The translations under genes and the position numbers were made by a program. Below are positions 7,191 to 16,575 of a DNA stretch of 64,000 nt, in pieces. Position 1 is the stretch's first letter. Every line of letters begins with the position of its first letter. The notes below the pieces were generated by a model, which did no database searches, was not told the origin of the DNA, and was given only the letters and a program-made list of their open reading frames with translations. The stretch is from Clostridium drakei (GTDB taxonomy: Bacteria; Bacillota; Clostridia; Clostridiales; Clostridiaceae). The stretch spans positions 1 to 64,000 of the forward strand of contig NZ_JIBU02000019.1 of NCBI RefSeq assembly GCF_000633595.2, given 5' to 3'.

Positions 7191-9116
7191 ATGAGTCTAA
7201 GAAAGAAAGCGATTTGTTTCTTTGTATGTATGATGACTATTACTACCACAATTGGTTGTTCATCAGAAACTAAATCGGAAATCAAGTTTAAAGCAGGTAC
7301 ATATACTGGAACTGCAATTGGTCATAGTGGACCAGTAAAAGTTGAGACAAAATTTAGTGATAACAAAATTGAATCTGTAAAAGTATTGGAAAGTTCTGAA
7401 ACAGCTGGAATAAAAAATGCTGTAAATGAAAAAATGCCTAAAAAAATTGTTAATGATCAAAGTCTTGAAGTAGACATAGTATCAGGAGCAACAAGTGCAA
7501 GTGAGGCTGTTCTTAATGCTGTTGGAGATTGTGCAAAGCAAGCAGGAATGGATCCAGAGAAACTAAAAATAAAAAGACCAAAACCTAATGCTGGAAAAAC
7601 AGAGAATATGTCTGTAGATGTAGTTGTTGTTGGTGCAGGAGCATCAGGTACTTCAGCAGCACTTGCAGCAGTTGATTCAGGATCTAATGTACTTATGATA
7701 GAGAAAACATCTATACCAGCAGGTGCAGGTACTATGGCAGGAGGAATGTTTTCAAATGGTAGTTCACTGCAAAAATCAGCTGGAGTGCCAGATCTTTCAG
7801 AGTGGCTATATAAGAAATATATGGAAAACAGTAATAACAGGGCTAATGGTAATCTTGTAAGAGCAATTATAGATAAATCAGGTTCTACTGTTGATTGGCT
7901 TATAAAAAATGGTTGTAATTTGACTCTAGTAGATCCAGGTATAGGTGGACAACCACCTCATATAAATGATCCTAAAGAATTTGTAGGTTATACAGATGGA
8001 GGATACAAAGCTATTACTAATTTACAAGAGTCCATCAAGAAAAAAGGTGGAAAAATATTGTTTGATACAACAGGTGAGCAGCTTATAAAAAATAAGCAAG
8101 GCGAAATAACAGGAGTTATTGCTGAGCAAATAGATGGTAAAAAATTAAATATTTCAGCAAAATCTGTTGTTATTGCAACTGGCGGTTATGGTGGTAATGC
8201 TGAAATGATAAAGAAAAATTTTGGTGAAAAAGCAGGTTCAGGTGCAATTAATTCTGTTAAAGGTGATGGTATAAAAATGGCCTGGAAGGCAGGTGCAGCA
8301 GAGTCAGGAAACTATGTAGGACAATTCTTCTTTATAAATGCAGCTCCTGAAGGACAGAAGATGAAAACAGCTGGTGATGTATGGACATTAGGAAGTTATC
8401 CATTTTTATGGGTAAATAGAGATGGAAAACGATTCTGTAATGAGGAATCTATTTATGAATATGCAGCAGCAGGAAATATTTTATATGAGCAGCCAGATGG
8501 TATGGCATGGGTTATATTTAATCAGGATACTGTTGATTTGATAAAACAAAAAGGTACTATTGCTTTGGATGATATTTATGGCAGATGGAAGAATAATCCT
8601 CAGAAATATATGGAATTCAATGCACCTGTTGATACAGTAGAACTTAATAATTCTCAAGAAACTCCATATGATTTAACACCTTTTCTTGAAGAAGGTATAA
8701 AAACAGGTGAAGTTGTTAAGGGAAGCACTTTTGAAGAATTAGGACAAAAATCAAAGATGGACAAACAAACTTTTGATATTACAATGAAAAAATATACAGA
8801 AAGCATTGCTAATAGAAAAGACAATCAATTCTTTAAAGATCCAAAGTATTTATATAACTTGGACAAAGGACCTTATTATGCTATGAAGATTACTACAAGA
8901 TTACTTGGAACATTAGGTGGCGTTAAGGTTGATGAAAATATTCAAGCAGTGGATATAAAGGATAAACCTATTCCAGGACTTTGGGTTGCAGGAGCAGATG
9001 CTGGTGGAGCGTATGGAAATAGCTATGTTATGTTTGAAGGTGGTACCCTTGGATATGCATATAATACTGGTCGTATAGCAGGTGAAAATGCAGCTAAACA
9101 CGCATTAGGTAAGTAA
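7191..9116 (+). CDS. Flavinylated extracellular FAD-dependent reductase (FMN-bind + FAD_binding_2 lipoprotein)
   Basis: This 641-residue protein has a lipoprotein-like signal (lipobox ending at C23) and an FMN-binding domain (about 35-120). That domain carries the flavinylation motif VSGATSAS, whose Thr101 is where ApbE would attach FMN. A fumarate-reductase-type FAD domain follows (about 140-640), with VVVVGAGASGTSAA as its dinucleotide fold. It should sit outside the membrane and pass electrons from a quinol to a soluble acceptor. The C-terminal segment reads GGAYGNSYVMFEGGTLGYAYNTGRIAGE, without the HGxNRLGGN found in fumarate reductases, so the acceptor is probably not fumarate. It is the first gene of the cluster; the ATG is preceded by GAGAGGGGG. 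Confidence 0.88.
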   Translation: MSLRKKAICFFVCMMTITTTIGCSSETKSEIKFKAGTYTGTAIGHSGPVKVETKFSDNKIESVKVLESSETAGIKNAVNEKMPKKIVNDQSLEVDIVSGATSASEAVLNAVGDCAKQAGMDPEKLKIKRPKPNAGKTENMSVDVVVVGAGASGTSAALAAVDSGSNVLMIEKTSIPAGAGTMAGGMFSNGSSLQKSAGVPDLSEWLYKKYMENSNNRANGNLVRAIIDKSGSTVDWLIKNGCNLTLVDPGIGGQPPHINDPKEFVGYTDGGYKAITNLQESIKKKGGKILFDTTGEQLIKNKQGEITGVIAEQIDGKKLNISAKSVVIATGGYGGNAEMIKKNFGEKAGSGAINSVKGDGIKMAWKAGAAESGNYVGQFFFINAAPEGQKMKTAGDVWTLGSYPFLWVNRDGKRFCNEESIYEYAAAGNILYEQPDGMAWVIFNQDTVDLIKQKGTIALDDIYGRWKNNPQKYMEFNAPVDTVELNNSQETPYDLTPFLEEGIKTGEVVKGSTFEELGQKSKMDKQTFDITMKKYTESIANRKDNQFFKDPKYLYNLDKGPYYAMKITTRLLGTLGGVKVDENIQAVDIKDKPIPGLWVAGADAGGAYGNSYVMFEGGTLGYAYNTGRIAGENAAKHALGK

Positions 9117-9138
9117 ATGGAAAGAGAGGTAGAATGTT

Positions 9139-10956
9139 ATGGAATCTAAAAGAATTGTCATTTTAGGTGCTGGATATGCAGGGGTAAGTGCAGCAAAATT
9201 GCTTAACAAAAAATTTAAAAAAAATACCGAAATTAAAGTAACATTAATAGATAAAAATCCTTATCACACACTTATGACAGAGCTGCATGAAGTAGCTGGT
9301 GGAAGAGTGGAAGAAGATAGTGTTCAAGTTAATTTACGTAAAATATTTAGGCGTTCATCAGTAAATGTTGTTACAGATACAATATTAAAGGTTGACTTTG
9401 AAGGTAAGAAATTGGTTTCAGAAACTGAGGAATATCCATATGATTATCTTATAATTGGTGCTGGAAGTGAACCTGCTTATTTTGGCGTGCCAGGAGTAAA
9501 GGAAAATGGATTTTCATTATGGTCTTTAGAGGATGCAGTAGAGATACGTGAACATATTCCAAAAATGTTTAAATTGGCTGCAGTTGAAAAAAATCTAAAG
9601 AAGAAAGATGAACTACTTACTTTTGTTGTAGCAGGGGCAGGCTTCACTGGAATAGAGACTATGGGTGAACTTGCAGAATGGAAAGATAAACTATGTAGAC
9701 ATTATGATATAGACAAAAATCATGTAAAACTTAAAGTTGTTGAGGCCATGGGGAAAGTATTACCAACCCTTGACGATGATTCGGCTGCTAAGGCTGAACA
9801 TTATATGAAAAAACATGGTATCGAAATAATTCTTAATTCTCCAATTGTTCAAGTAAATGAAAATTCTATTGTATTAAAAGATGGTAGAAGCATACCTACT
9901 AGAACACTAATTTGGACATGCGGTGTTCAAGGGTGTAAATTTGCAGCTAACCTTGAACTAGGTGATGCAAAACGTGGTAGAGTACAGGTTAATGAAAAAA
10001 TGCAGTCTATGAAATATGAAAATGTATATATGGTAGGAGACAACTTATACTTTGAGGAAAATGGTAAACCGCTGCCTCAGATAGTTGAAACTGCTATGCA
10101 GACTGCTGAAACGGCTGTACATAATATTGCTGCTGATATAGAAGGAAAAGAAAAGAAAGCTTTTAAATCAAATTATCATGGAGTTATGGTGTCAATAGGT
10201 GGTAAATATGCAGTTGCAAATGCAGGTGGTATAAAAACATCAGGTTTCTTTGCAATGGTGATGAAACATCTTGTTAACATGCACTATCTCTTTGGAATTG
10301 GTGGAATTAATGTAGTATGGGATTACCTTGTACATGAGTTCTTTAACATGAAGGATGGAAGAACTATTATGGGATCTCATCTTTCTCAAAAATCACAAAC
10401 CATATGGTTGGTTCCGTTTAGAATTTTTATAGGTGTTCTTTGGCTTATTGAAGGTGTAGGTAAGATTAAGCAGGGATGGTTAAAAAGCGATCATATATAT
10501 ATAGTTACAACTTCAGCAGTGAGTGGAGCCTCAGAAAAAGTTGGAGATGTAGCATCAAGTGCATCACAGGTTGTAAAAGAAGCACAGAAGGCAGCAGAAG
10601 CTACTCAAACTGCACTTTTAGCTCATCCACCTGAAATCTATACATCGTTTATGAATACATTTATAGCTCCATATGCACATTTTTTTCAAATTATGATTGT
10701 GCTTGGTGAAGTTGCTCTTGGATTGGCATTCATTGCAGGTGCATTTACTTTCCTTGCATCGTTAGGTTCTATATTCTTATGCTGTAATTTTATATTGTCA
10801 GCAATGGGTGGTAAGGAAATATTGTGGTATATTTTTGGTGCAATTGTATTAATGGGTGGTTCAGGAAGATCCTTTGGTCTTGATTATTATATTATGCCAT
10901 GGCTTGAAAAGTTGTGGAAAGGCGAATTTAGAAAAAAACAAATTGAAAAAATATAA
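9139..10956 (+). CDS. ndh: Type II NADH dehydrogenase (Ndh2) fused to a DoxX-like membrane domain
   Basis: This 605-residue, non-proton-pumping NADH:quinone oxidoreductase is the electron entry point of the module. Residues 1-400 form the two-dinucleotide-fold flavoenzyme (VILGAGYAGVSAA for FAD, VVAGAGFTGIETMGE for NADH, and MVGDN near 300). Residues about 425-600 add several membrane helices of the DoxX type. A long Ala/Ser/Lys-rich soluble stretch interrupts them (about 455-500). The DoxX fusion is typical of the Ndh2 in flavin-based EET loci of Gram-positive bacteria. It begins 22 bases after the reductase gene, with AGAGAGGTAG upstream, and should hand electrons to the membrane quinone made by the downstream genes. 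Confidence 0.88.
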   Translation: MESKRIVILGAGYAGVSAAKLLNKKFKKNTEIKVTLIDKNPYHTLMTELHEVAGGRVEEDSVQVNLRKIFRRSSVNVVTDTILKVDFEGKKLVSETEEYPYDYLIIGAGSEPAYFGVPGVKENGFSLWSLEDAVEIREHIPKMFKLAAVEKNLKKKDELLTFVVAGAGFTGIETMGELAEWKDKLCRHYDIDKNHVKLKVVEAMGKVLPTLDDDSAAKAEHYMKKHGIEIILNSPIVQVNENSIVLKDGRSIPTRTLIWTCGVQGCKFAANLELGDAKRGRVQVNEKMQSMKYENVYMVGDNLYFEENGKPLPQIVETAMQTAETAVHNIAADIEGKEKKAFKSNYHGVMVSIGGKYAVANAGGIKTSGFFAMVMKHLVNMHYLFGIGGINVVWDYLVHEFFNMKDGRTIMGSHLSQKSQTIWLVPFRIFIGVLWLIEGVGKIKQGWLKSDHIYIVTTSAVSGASEKVGDVASSASQVVKEAQKAAEATQTALLAHPPEIYTSFMNTFIAPYAHFFQIMIVLGEVALGLAFIAGAFTFLASLGSIFLCCNFILSAMGGKEILWYIFGAIVLMGGSGRSFGLDYYIMPWLEKLWKGEFRKKQIEKI

Positions 10957-10989
10957 TATTAAATTTGTAAATATTTTGTGGAGAGTATT

Positions 10990-11352
10990 ATGAAAAAAAT
11001 AGATATATTTATTATAGGTATAGTAATTTTTTTAGCAGCAATGTTTGGAGTTTATTCTTACTATAGAACACATGTAAAATATAGTGAAAAAAAGTATGCA
11101 CAAATATATGTAGATAATAAGATATATAAAACGGTTCAGCTAAATGATAAAAATTATAAACAGACTATAGAGGTTAAAAATGAGTATGGTTACAATATTG
11201 TGAAAATAGAAAATGGTACTGTTAGAATAATAGATGCTGATTGTGCAGATAAAATGTGTGTGAAATCTGGAACTATTAGTGAAGTAGAACAATCTCTTGT
11301 TTGCATGCCGCATAAATTGATAGTAATAATTAAGAGTGATGTGTCCAAGTGA
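10990..11352 (+). CDS. NusG domain II-containing membrane-anchored protein (EetA-like)
   Basis: This 120-residue protein has one N-terminal membrane helix (about 5-25) and a small outside domain of the NusG_II family. Its conserved end contains DCADKMCVKSG and LVCMPHKL, with three cysteines. Small proteins of this family occur beside Ndh2 and a Gx-transporter-like protein in Firmicute EET loci, where they are accessory membrane proteins of unclear job. ATG 10990 has GTGGAG upstream; an in-frame GTG at 10978 lies inside that ribosome site. The cysteines could bind a metal or cofactor, which is inference. Confidence 0.75.
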   Translation: MKKIDIFIIGIVIFLAAMFGVYSYYRTHVKYSEKKYAQIYVDNKIYKTVQLNDKNYKQTIEVKNEYGYNIVKIENGTVRIIDADCADKMCVKSGTISEVEQSLVCMPHKLIVIIKSDVSK

Positions 11353-11362
11353 GGTGAATCAG

Positions 11363-11917
11363 ATGAAAAGTACAAAAAAAATGGTTTTTATGTCTTTACT
11401 TGTAGCACAAGCAATCATTCTTCATATTGTTGAAGGTATGCTGCCAGTTCCATTTATAACTCCTGGTGCTAAGCTTGGACTGGCAAATATAACAACTGTT
11501 GTTTCTATGTATATTTTTAGTTTTAGAGAAACTTTGCTTATAATTATACTTAGAATTTTACTCTCCACATTCTTTACAGGAAATATTTCTAGTTTCTTAT
11601 TTAGTGTAACAGGAGGAATTTTGAGTTTAGTTGCCATGTATGTTACTAAAGTGCTTGGAAAAGATGATGTAAGTATATGGGGAATTAGTATTATAGGATC
11701 AATATTTCATAGTGTAGGTCAAATTTTGGTGGCAGCATTTTTAGTAGAAAATATGAATATTGCTATATATCTTCCAGTGCTATTAGTAGCTGGAGTTGGT
11801 ACGGGATTCTTTGTTGGATTAACCTCAAAATATATGTTAATACACATTAATAAACTAACATATATTGAAACACTAAAGAATATCAAAGGGGGAAAATATG
11901 GACAATTTCTGGAGTAA
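11363..11917 (+). CDS. Gx transporter family membrane protein (EetB-like, ECF S-component-like)
   Basis: This 184-residue protein has five to six hydrophobic helices and the family segment PGAKLGLANITTVV near residues 35-50. The family is often labelled heptaprenyl diphosphate synthase component I, though its fold resembles substrate-binding S components of ECF transporters. In EET loci it pairs with a NusG_II protein, as it does here. ATG 11363 is preferred (GTGAGGTG upstream) over an in-frame ATG at 11336. The stop overlaps the start of the polyprenyl synthase gene by 20 bases, suggesting coupled translation. Possible roles are delivery of flavin or a quinone precursor, or a structural role with the NusG_II protein. 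Confidence 0.78.
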   Translation: MKSTKKMVFMSLLVAQAIILHIVEGMLPVPFITPGAKLGLANITTVVSMYIFSFRETLLIIILRILLSTFFTGNISSFLFSVTGGILSLVAMYVTKVLGKDDVSIWGISIIGSIFHSVGQILVAAFLVENMNIAIYLPVLLVAGVGTGFFVGLTSKYMLIHINKLTYIETLKNIKGGKYGQFLE

Positions 11918-12863
11918 ATATCCTTCAATTCAATATGAATTAAATCAAGTAAAGGATATAATGAAAAAAAATGTTAGATGTATAGACAAATTTATGGAAG
12001 ATATATTTATAGAAATGATTGATTCTGGAGGAAAACTTTTAAGACCTGCTTTTGTTATTCTTGGTGGACATTTTGGAAAATATAATAAAAAGGATATTCA
12101 TAATATTGCTGCTGCTACTGAAATGCTGCATATGGCAACGCTTATTCATGATGATATCGTTGATAATGCTCTTTTAAGAAGAGGAAAGCAAACAATACAG
12201 TCAGGATATGGCAAAAAATATGCAGTTTATATGGGAGATTTTCTTTTAAGTAAATCTCTAGTAGTGCTTACAGAAATATCGGAAGTGAAAAATTTAAGTT
12301 TTACTTCAAAAAGTATTTCACGAATTTGCCTTGGTGAAATGGAACAGTTTTTAAGTCAAAAAAACCAAAATGTTACAATAAAACAATATCTGAGAAGAAT
12401 CTCAGCTAAAACAGCAGAACTTTTTTCAATAAGTCTTTATATGAGTGCATTACATAGTAAATGTAATAAAAAGATTTGCAGAAATTTATGGCATATAGGT
12501 CATAATATTGGAATGGCATTTCAAATAATTGATGACATTTTAGATTTTTGTGGTGATGAAGTTGCAATAAGAAAAAGTGCAGGAAATGATTTAAGAGAAG
12601 GTATTTATACTCTTCCAATTATATATGCGTTAAAAGATGGCAACAGTGATCTTTCATCATTGCTTTCAAAAAATGATCTTTGTGATGAAGACATTCGCAG
12701 TATAGTTAGTATGGTCAACTATGCTAGTGGTGTAGAAAAAACAAAGAAGTTAGCACAGTGGTATACAGACAAAGCATTTCAGCTTATACAAAAACTTCCT
12801 GATAATGAATATAAAAATATTCTAAATGACATCACTAAAACACTTTTGATACGTGAATACTAA
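11898..12863 (+). CDS. Polyprenyl diphosphate synthase
   Basis: This 321-residue trans-isoprenyl diphosphate synthase makes the long isoprenoid tail of a quinone from isopentenyl diphosphate. Both aspartate-rich Mg-binding motifs are intact: DDIVD at residues 85-89 and DDILD at 212-216. GGKLLRPAFVILGG is also present near residue 37. The ATG follows AAAGGGGGA and overlaps the preceding gene. With the UbiA prenyltransferase nine kilobases on, it supplies the tail for the cluster's predicted quinone, as DmkB does in the Listeria EET locus. Tail length cannot be read from the sequence. Confidence 0.9.
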   Translation: MDNFWSKYPSIQYELNQVKDIMKKNVRCIDKFMEDIFIEMIDSGGKLLRPAFVILGGHFGKYNKKDIHNIAAATEMLHMATLIHDDIVDNALLRRGKQTIQSGYGKKYAVYMGDFLLSKSLVVLTEISEVKNLSFTSKSISRICLGEMEQFLSQKNQNVTIKQYLRRISAKTAELFSISLYMSALHSKCNKKICRNLWHIGHNIGMAFQIIDDILDFCGDEVAIRKSAGNDLREGIYTLPIIYALKDGNSDLSSLLSKNDLCDEDIRSIVSMVNYASGVEKTKKLAQWYTDKAFQLIQKLPDNEYKNILNDITKTLLIREY

Positions 12864-12902
12864 TAATATTAGGCAAATATTAATGATTTTATAAAATTTA
12901 AT

Positions 12903-12936
12903 AAAGGCTTTAGAGGAAATATCCTCTAAAGTCTTT
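12903..12936 (+). terminator. Hairpin between polyprenyl synthase and apbE (possible partial terminator)
   Basis: CTTTAGAGGA (12908-12917) and TCCTCTAAAG (12922-12931) form a 10-bp stem, extended by outer pairs. There is no clean T run after it, so it may be an attenuator or processing site rather than an operon end. Confidence 0.45.
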
Positions 12937-12974
12937 GTGGTTCTTATATATTCAATAAAAAAGGTGGTAGTTCC

Positions 12975-14024
12975 ATGGAAAAAAGGAATATAAAATCATA
13001 TATAGTTTTAGTCACAGCTGTAATATTAATATTGAGTATTGCAACAGCATGTTCTCCTAAAAATCAGGATACTCAACCTATTACAAGAACAGAGTTTGTG
13101 TTAGGAACTATGTGCACAGTAAAAATATATGATAGATCTACAGAAAAGGTAGTAGATAAGGTTTTTGACAGGCTTAATCAGATAGAGGATAGAATGACTA
13201 TAAATAAAGCCGATTCAGAACTTGATGCTGTGGCAGATGCAGCAGGAAAGAAACCAGTAAAGGTATCAGATGATACGTTTTTTGTTGTAGAGAAAGGAAT
13301 AGACTATGCAAAGCAGTCAGGTGGTATATTTGACATAACTGTAGGGCCTCTTGTGAAATTATGGGGAATAGGTACTGATCATGCAAGGTTACCTTTACCT
13401 GAGGAAATTAATGAAAAAAAAGCTCTTATTAATTATAAAGATATTGAGATGAATGATAATAATAAAACTATAATGCTTAAAAAGCCAGGTATGATTATTG
13501 ATCTAGGAGGTATTGCAAAAGGGTATTCAGCAGATGAAGCAGTAAAAATACTTAAAGAAAATGGTGTTAAGCATGCAATCATCAATTTGGGTGGTAATGT
13601 ATTTGTAATGAACAGTAATATAAATGGTCAAGCATGGAAGGTAGGAATTCAGAATCCTTATGAGCCGCGAGGAAAATCTATAGGAATTGTAAGTGTGGTG
13701 AACAAAACAGTTGTTACATCAGGAATATATGAAAGGTATTTTGAAAAGGATGGAAAAAAATATCATCATATTCTAAATACTCAGACAGGCTATCCAATGG
13801 ATAATTCTCTTGCAAGCGTAACGGTAATAAGAGATGTTTCAATAGATGCAGATGCTATGACTAAGGCTGTATTCTATAAGGATGTGAAGGAAGGTCTGAA
13901 ATCTGTTGAAACACTTAAGGACGTGGAAGCAATATTTATAACAAAAGACAAGAAGGTATATATAACTCCTGGACTAAAAAATAACTTCAAAATCACAGAC
14001 AATGAGTATAAGCTAATGAATTAG
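12975..14024 (+). CDS. apbE: ApbE-family FAD:protein FMN transferase, lipoprotein
   Basis: This 349-residue enzyme splits FAD and attaches FMN covalently to a Thr or Ser of target proteins outside the membrane. A lipoprotein signal ends at C26 (IATAC). Family segments are present: VLGTMCTVKIYD, GGIFDITVGPL, IDLGGIAKGYSADEA, INLGGNV, the HHILNTQTGYP block, and DADAMTKAVF, where the Mg-binding Asp lies. AAGGTGG precedes the ATG. Its obvious substrate is the VSGAT motif of the reductase encoded at the head of the cluster. This pairing matches FmnB in the Listeria EET locus. Confidence 0.93.
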   Translation: MEKRNIKSYIVLVTAVILILSIATACSPKNQDTQPITRTEFVLGTMCTVKIYDRSTEKVVDKVFDRLNQIEDRMTINKADSELDAVADAAGKKPVKVSDDTFFVVEKGIDYAKQSGGIFDITVGPLVKLWGIGTDHARLPLPEEINEKKALINYKDIEMNDNNKTIMLKKPGMIIDLGGIAKGYSADEAVKILKENGVKHAIINLGGNVFVMNSNINGQAWKVGIQNPYEPRGKSIGIVSVVNKTVVTSGIYERYFEKDGKKYHHILNTQTGYPMDNSLASVTVIRDVSIDADAMTKAVFYKDVKEGLKSVETLKDVEAIFITKDKKVYITPGLKNNFKITDNEYKLMN

Positions 14025-14076
14025 TTTATAGTAAGGAGAAAAATAATTTATTTAAAAATTGAAAGGAATAGAAATT

Positions 14077-15021
14077 ATGTTGAAATTAAAAAAAATAATA
14101 TCTTTAATAAGTACAGTAGTATTAATATCAACAATGTCTGCATGCTCATCAGCAAAAGAAAAAGTTAATAAAAAAACTATAACTGTAGGTTTGATAACAT
14201 CTGTGGATGCAGTACCATTTATAATGGCAGATGAAAAAGGATATTTTAAAAAGCATGGTTTAGATGTTAAGCTCCAGATGTTCAAAAGTGCAAAGGACAG
14301 AGATGCAGCATTTCAAAGTGGAGAGTTAGATGGAGTGACAGCAGATGAAGTTGCAGTTTGTCTTTATCGAAATTCAAATTTCAATGTAAAGATAACAGGA
14401 AGCACTGATGGTGATTTTATGCTTGTAGCCAACAAAGCATCAAATATAAAATCTATGGAAGATATAAAAGGAAAAAGTGCAGCTATATCTGATAAAACCG
14501 TTATAGAGTATACATTAGATAAAATGGCAGAAAAAAATTCTATAAAACCAGAAGATATAAAAAAGGAATTAGTTCCAGCTATACCAGCAAGACTTGAAAT
14601 GCTAAGAAATAACAAGATTGATTTAGCACTTCTTCCAGAACCTTTTTCAACCTTAGCACTAAAAGATGGAGGAGTACTTCTTGGAAATGCCAGTAAGCTT
14701 GGAATGTTCCCCGCAATTTCTGCCTTTACCGAAAAGTCAATAAATGGTAAAAGAAAAGAAATTAAAGAATTTTATAAGGCTTATGATGAGGCTGTTCAAT
14801 ATATAAATAATACACAAATTTCTGAATATGAAGATACAGTAATTAAGGCTGCTGGATATCCAAAGGATATGAAAGGTAAAATTATTCTGCCTAAGTTTAG
14901 AAAAAATGTTCTGCCATCTGATGATGAACTAAAGCTTGTTATTGATTGGACCACAAAAAAGGGTATTATAAAGAAATCCTTGATTCCTAAAGATTTAGTA
15001 AGTGATGTAGCAATAAAATAA
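14077..15021 (+). CDS. ABC transporter substrate-binding lipoprotein (NMT1/THI5-like)
   Basis: This 314-residue protein has a lipoprotein signal ending at C23 (STMSAC) and a periplasmic-binding-protein fold of the NMT1/SsuA type. Characteristic text includes GLITSVDAVPFIMADEKGYFKK and the PEPFSTLAL segment. Members bind sulfonates, pyrimidines, aromatic acids and similar small molecules. ATG 14077 has GAAAGGAAT upstream; an upstream in-frame TTG at 14059 is less likely. It is followed at once by its ATPase and permease genes. Inside a quinone-synthesis cluster, its ligand may be an aromatic head-group precursor, which is inference. Confidence 0.85.
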   Translation: MLKLKKIISLISTVVLISTMSACSSAKEKVNKKTITVGLITSVDAVPFIMADEKGYFKKHGLDVKLQMFKSAKDRDAAFQSGELDGVTADEVAVCLYRNSNFNVKITGSTDGDFMLVANKASNIKSMEDIKGKSAAISDKTVIEYTLDKMAEKNSIKPEDIKKELVPAIPARLEMLRNNKIDLALLPEPFSTLALKDGGVLLGNASKLGMFPAISAFTEKSINGKRKEIKEFYKAYDEAVQYINNTQISEYEDTVIKAAGYPKDMKGKIILPKFRKNVLPSDDELKLVIDWTTKKGIIKKSLIPKDLVSDVAIK

Positions 15022-15037
15022 TATTGTGGAGGTAGCA

Positions 15038-15793
15038 ATGCTGCAGATAGATGATTTAGTTGTGAGTTATAAGGCTCAAAAAAATACAATAAAGGCAATA
15101 GGACCATTAAGTATGAAAATAGGTAGAGGAGATATTTATGCCATTATTGGACCATCAGGTTGTGGAAAGTCTACACTACTTCATGTGCTTGGGGGAATTA
15201 TAAGAGAGTATCAAGGGAGAGTTTTAATTAAAGGGGATAGCATAGATCCTAAAGTGCATGATATAGGGTTCATTCCTCAAGGCTTTGGACTTCTTCCTTG
15301 GAAAAATGTTGAGGAAAATTGTTTATTATCTCTTAATATAAAGGGAAAAATTGTAGAAGGTAGGTTAAAAGAAAGAATTAATTATGTAATGAATAAATTA
15401 AATATTAGTTCACTTAAGGAGAGATATCCTGATGAGTTAAGTGGAGGTCAGAAGCAAAGAGTTGCTATAGCAAGAGCTTTTATAATGAATCCAGATTTAT
15501 TACTTATGGATGAGCCTTTTTCTGCATTGGATGCACTTACGAGGGAAGAGGCTCAGAAGCTTTTTATAGATATATGGAATCAATATAAGATAACCACAGT
15601 TTTTGTAACTCATAGTATTGAAGAAGCCATTTATATGGGGAAAAAGATTGTTATAATGTCAGAAGGCCCTGGGAATATAGTTGAAATTATTAATAATACT
15701 CTTTTTAATGTTGAAAATTTAGAAGAAAGAGAAGAGTATTATAAGTTAGTTAAACACGTAAGAAGTATTATAAAAAAGGGATGGAAAATATGA
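15038..15793 (+). CDS. ABC transporter ATP-binding protein (SsuB/TauB type)
   Basis: This 251-residue ATPase powers the importer. It has Walker A GPSGCGKST near residue 39, the Q-loop, signature LSGGQKQR near 137, Walker B LLLMDEPFSALD and the H-loop in VTHS. ATG 15038 is preceded by GTGGAGGTAGCA, so the in-frame GTG at 15026 is unlikely to be the start. Its stop codon overlaps the ATG of the permease gene in an ATGA, a sign of translational coupling. Confidence 0.93.
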   Translation: MLQIDDLVVSYKAQKNTIKAIGPLSMKIGRGDIYAIIGPSGCGKSTLLHVLGGIIREYQGRVLIKGDSIDPKVHDIGFIPQGFGLLPWKNVEENCLLSLNIKGKIVEGRLKERINYVMNKLNISSLKERYPDELSGGQKQRVAIARAFIMNPDLLLMDEPFSALDALTREEAQKLFIDIWNQYKITTVFVTHSIEEAIYMGKKIVIMSEGPGNIVEIINNTLFNVENLEEREEYYKLVKHVRSIIKKGWKI

Positions 15794-16536
15794 AACTAAG
15801 AAAAAGATTGATATTATTTTTGCAGGGCTTTGTAATGGTTAATGTATTGTGGTATATAGCTGCAGCTGTGGTAAATATGAAGGTTTTGCCAAGGCCCACA
15901 GAAATATATTTTAATATAGATAAATTGTATGGAGAAAAACTATATGTTCATGTCCTAGTAAGTCTTTATAGAGTAATTGGTGGACTTACGATTTCTTTAA
16001 TTATAGGACTTGTGTTAGGATTGCTTATGGCATATTCAAGGTTATGGCATAAGCTGTTAAATCCTTTAGTATATTTTACTTACCCAATCCCCAAAACAGC
16101 ATTGCTTCCAGTATTAATGCTGTTGTTTGGTCTCAAAGACACTTCAAAGATTATTCTTATAGTTTTGATTGTTGTATTTCAAGTTATTGTAGCAGTAAGG
16201 GATTCAGTACTCAATATTTCAAAGGATAGCTATAATTTAATAAAAAGTCTTGGTGCTTCAAGGTTTCAGATATTTAAGAATGTAACTTTGCCGGCAATTC
16301 TTCCTGAGCTTTTGACAAACTTAAGAGTATCAATGGGAACAGCTATATCTATTCTGTTTTTTGCAGAAGGTTATGGAACTAATTATGGAATCGGTTATTA
16401 TATCATTGATGCATGGAATAGGATTGACTACATAAGTATGTATTCAGGAATTGTAGTAATTAGTTTGGTGGGCTTTGGAATGTTTACTTTAATAGATATG
16501 CTTGAAGAAAAACTATGCAAATGGAAAAATATATAG
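15790..16536 (+). CDS. ABC transporter permease (BPD_transp_1, SsuC type)
   Basis: This 248-residue inner-membrane permease has about six helices. The cytoplasmic EAA loop appears as SYNLIKSLGASRFQIFKNVTLPAILPEL. The ATG at 15790 overlaps the ATPase stop; an in-frame ATG at 15781 is possible but closer to the ribosome site AAGGGATGG. With the two preceding genes it forms one importer. No second importer lies nearby, so the transporter probably serves the pathway of its own cluster. Confidence 0.9.
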   Translation: MKLRKRLILFLQGFVMVNVLWYIAAAVVNMKVLPRPTEIYFNIDKLYGEKLYVHVLVSLYRVIGGLTISLIIGLVLGLLMAYSRLWHKLLNPLVYFTYPIPKTALLPVLMLLFGLKDTSKIILIVLIVVFQVIVAVRDSVLNISKDSYNLIKSLGASRFQIFKNVTLPAILPELLTNLRVSMGTAISILFFAEGYGTNYGIGYYIIDAWNRIDYISMYSGIVVISLVGFGMFTLIDMLEEKLCKWKNI

Positions 16537-16575
16537 TTATAAATCGAATTTAAAATATGCGGAGGTTTTTTCAAA

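Noticed and set aside
9139-10956. Ndh2 taken as sulfide:quinone reductase
   Set aside because: The sequence lacks the paired cysteines of sulfide:quinone reductases and has the DoxX fusion typical of NADH dehydrogenases in EET loci.
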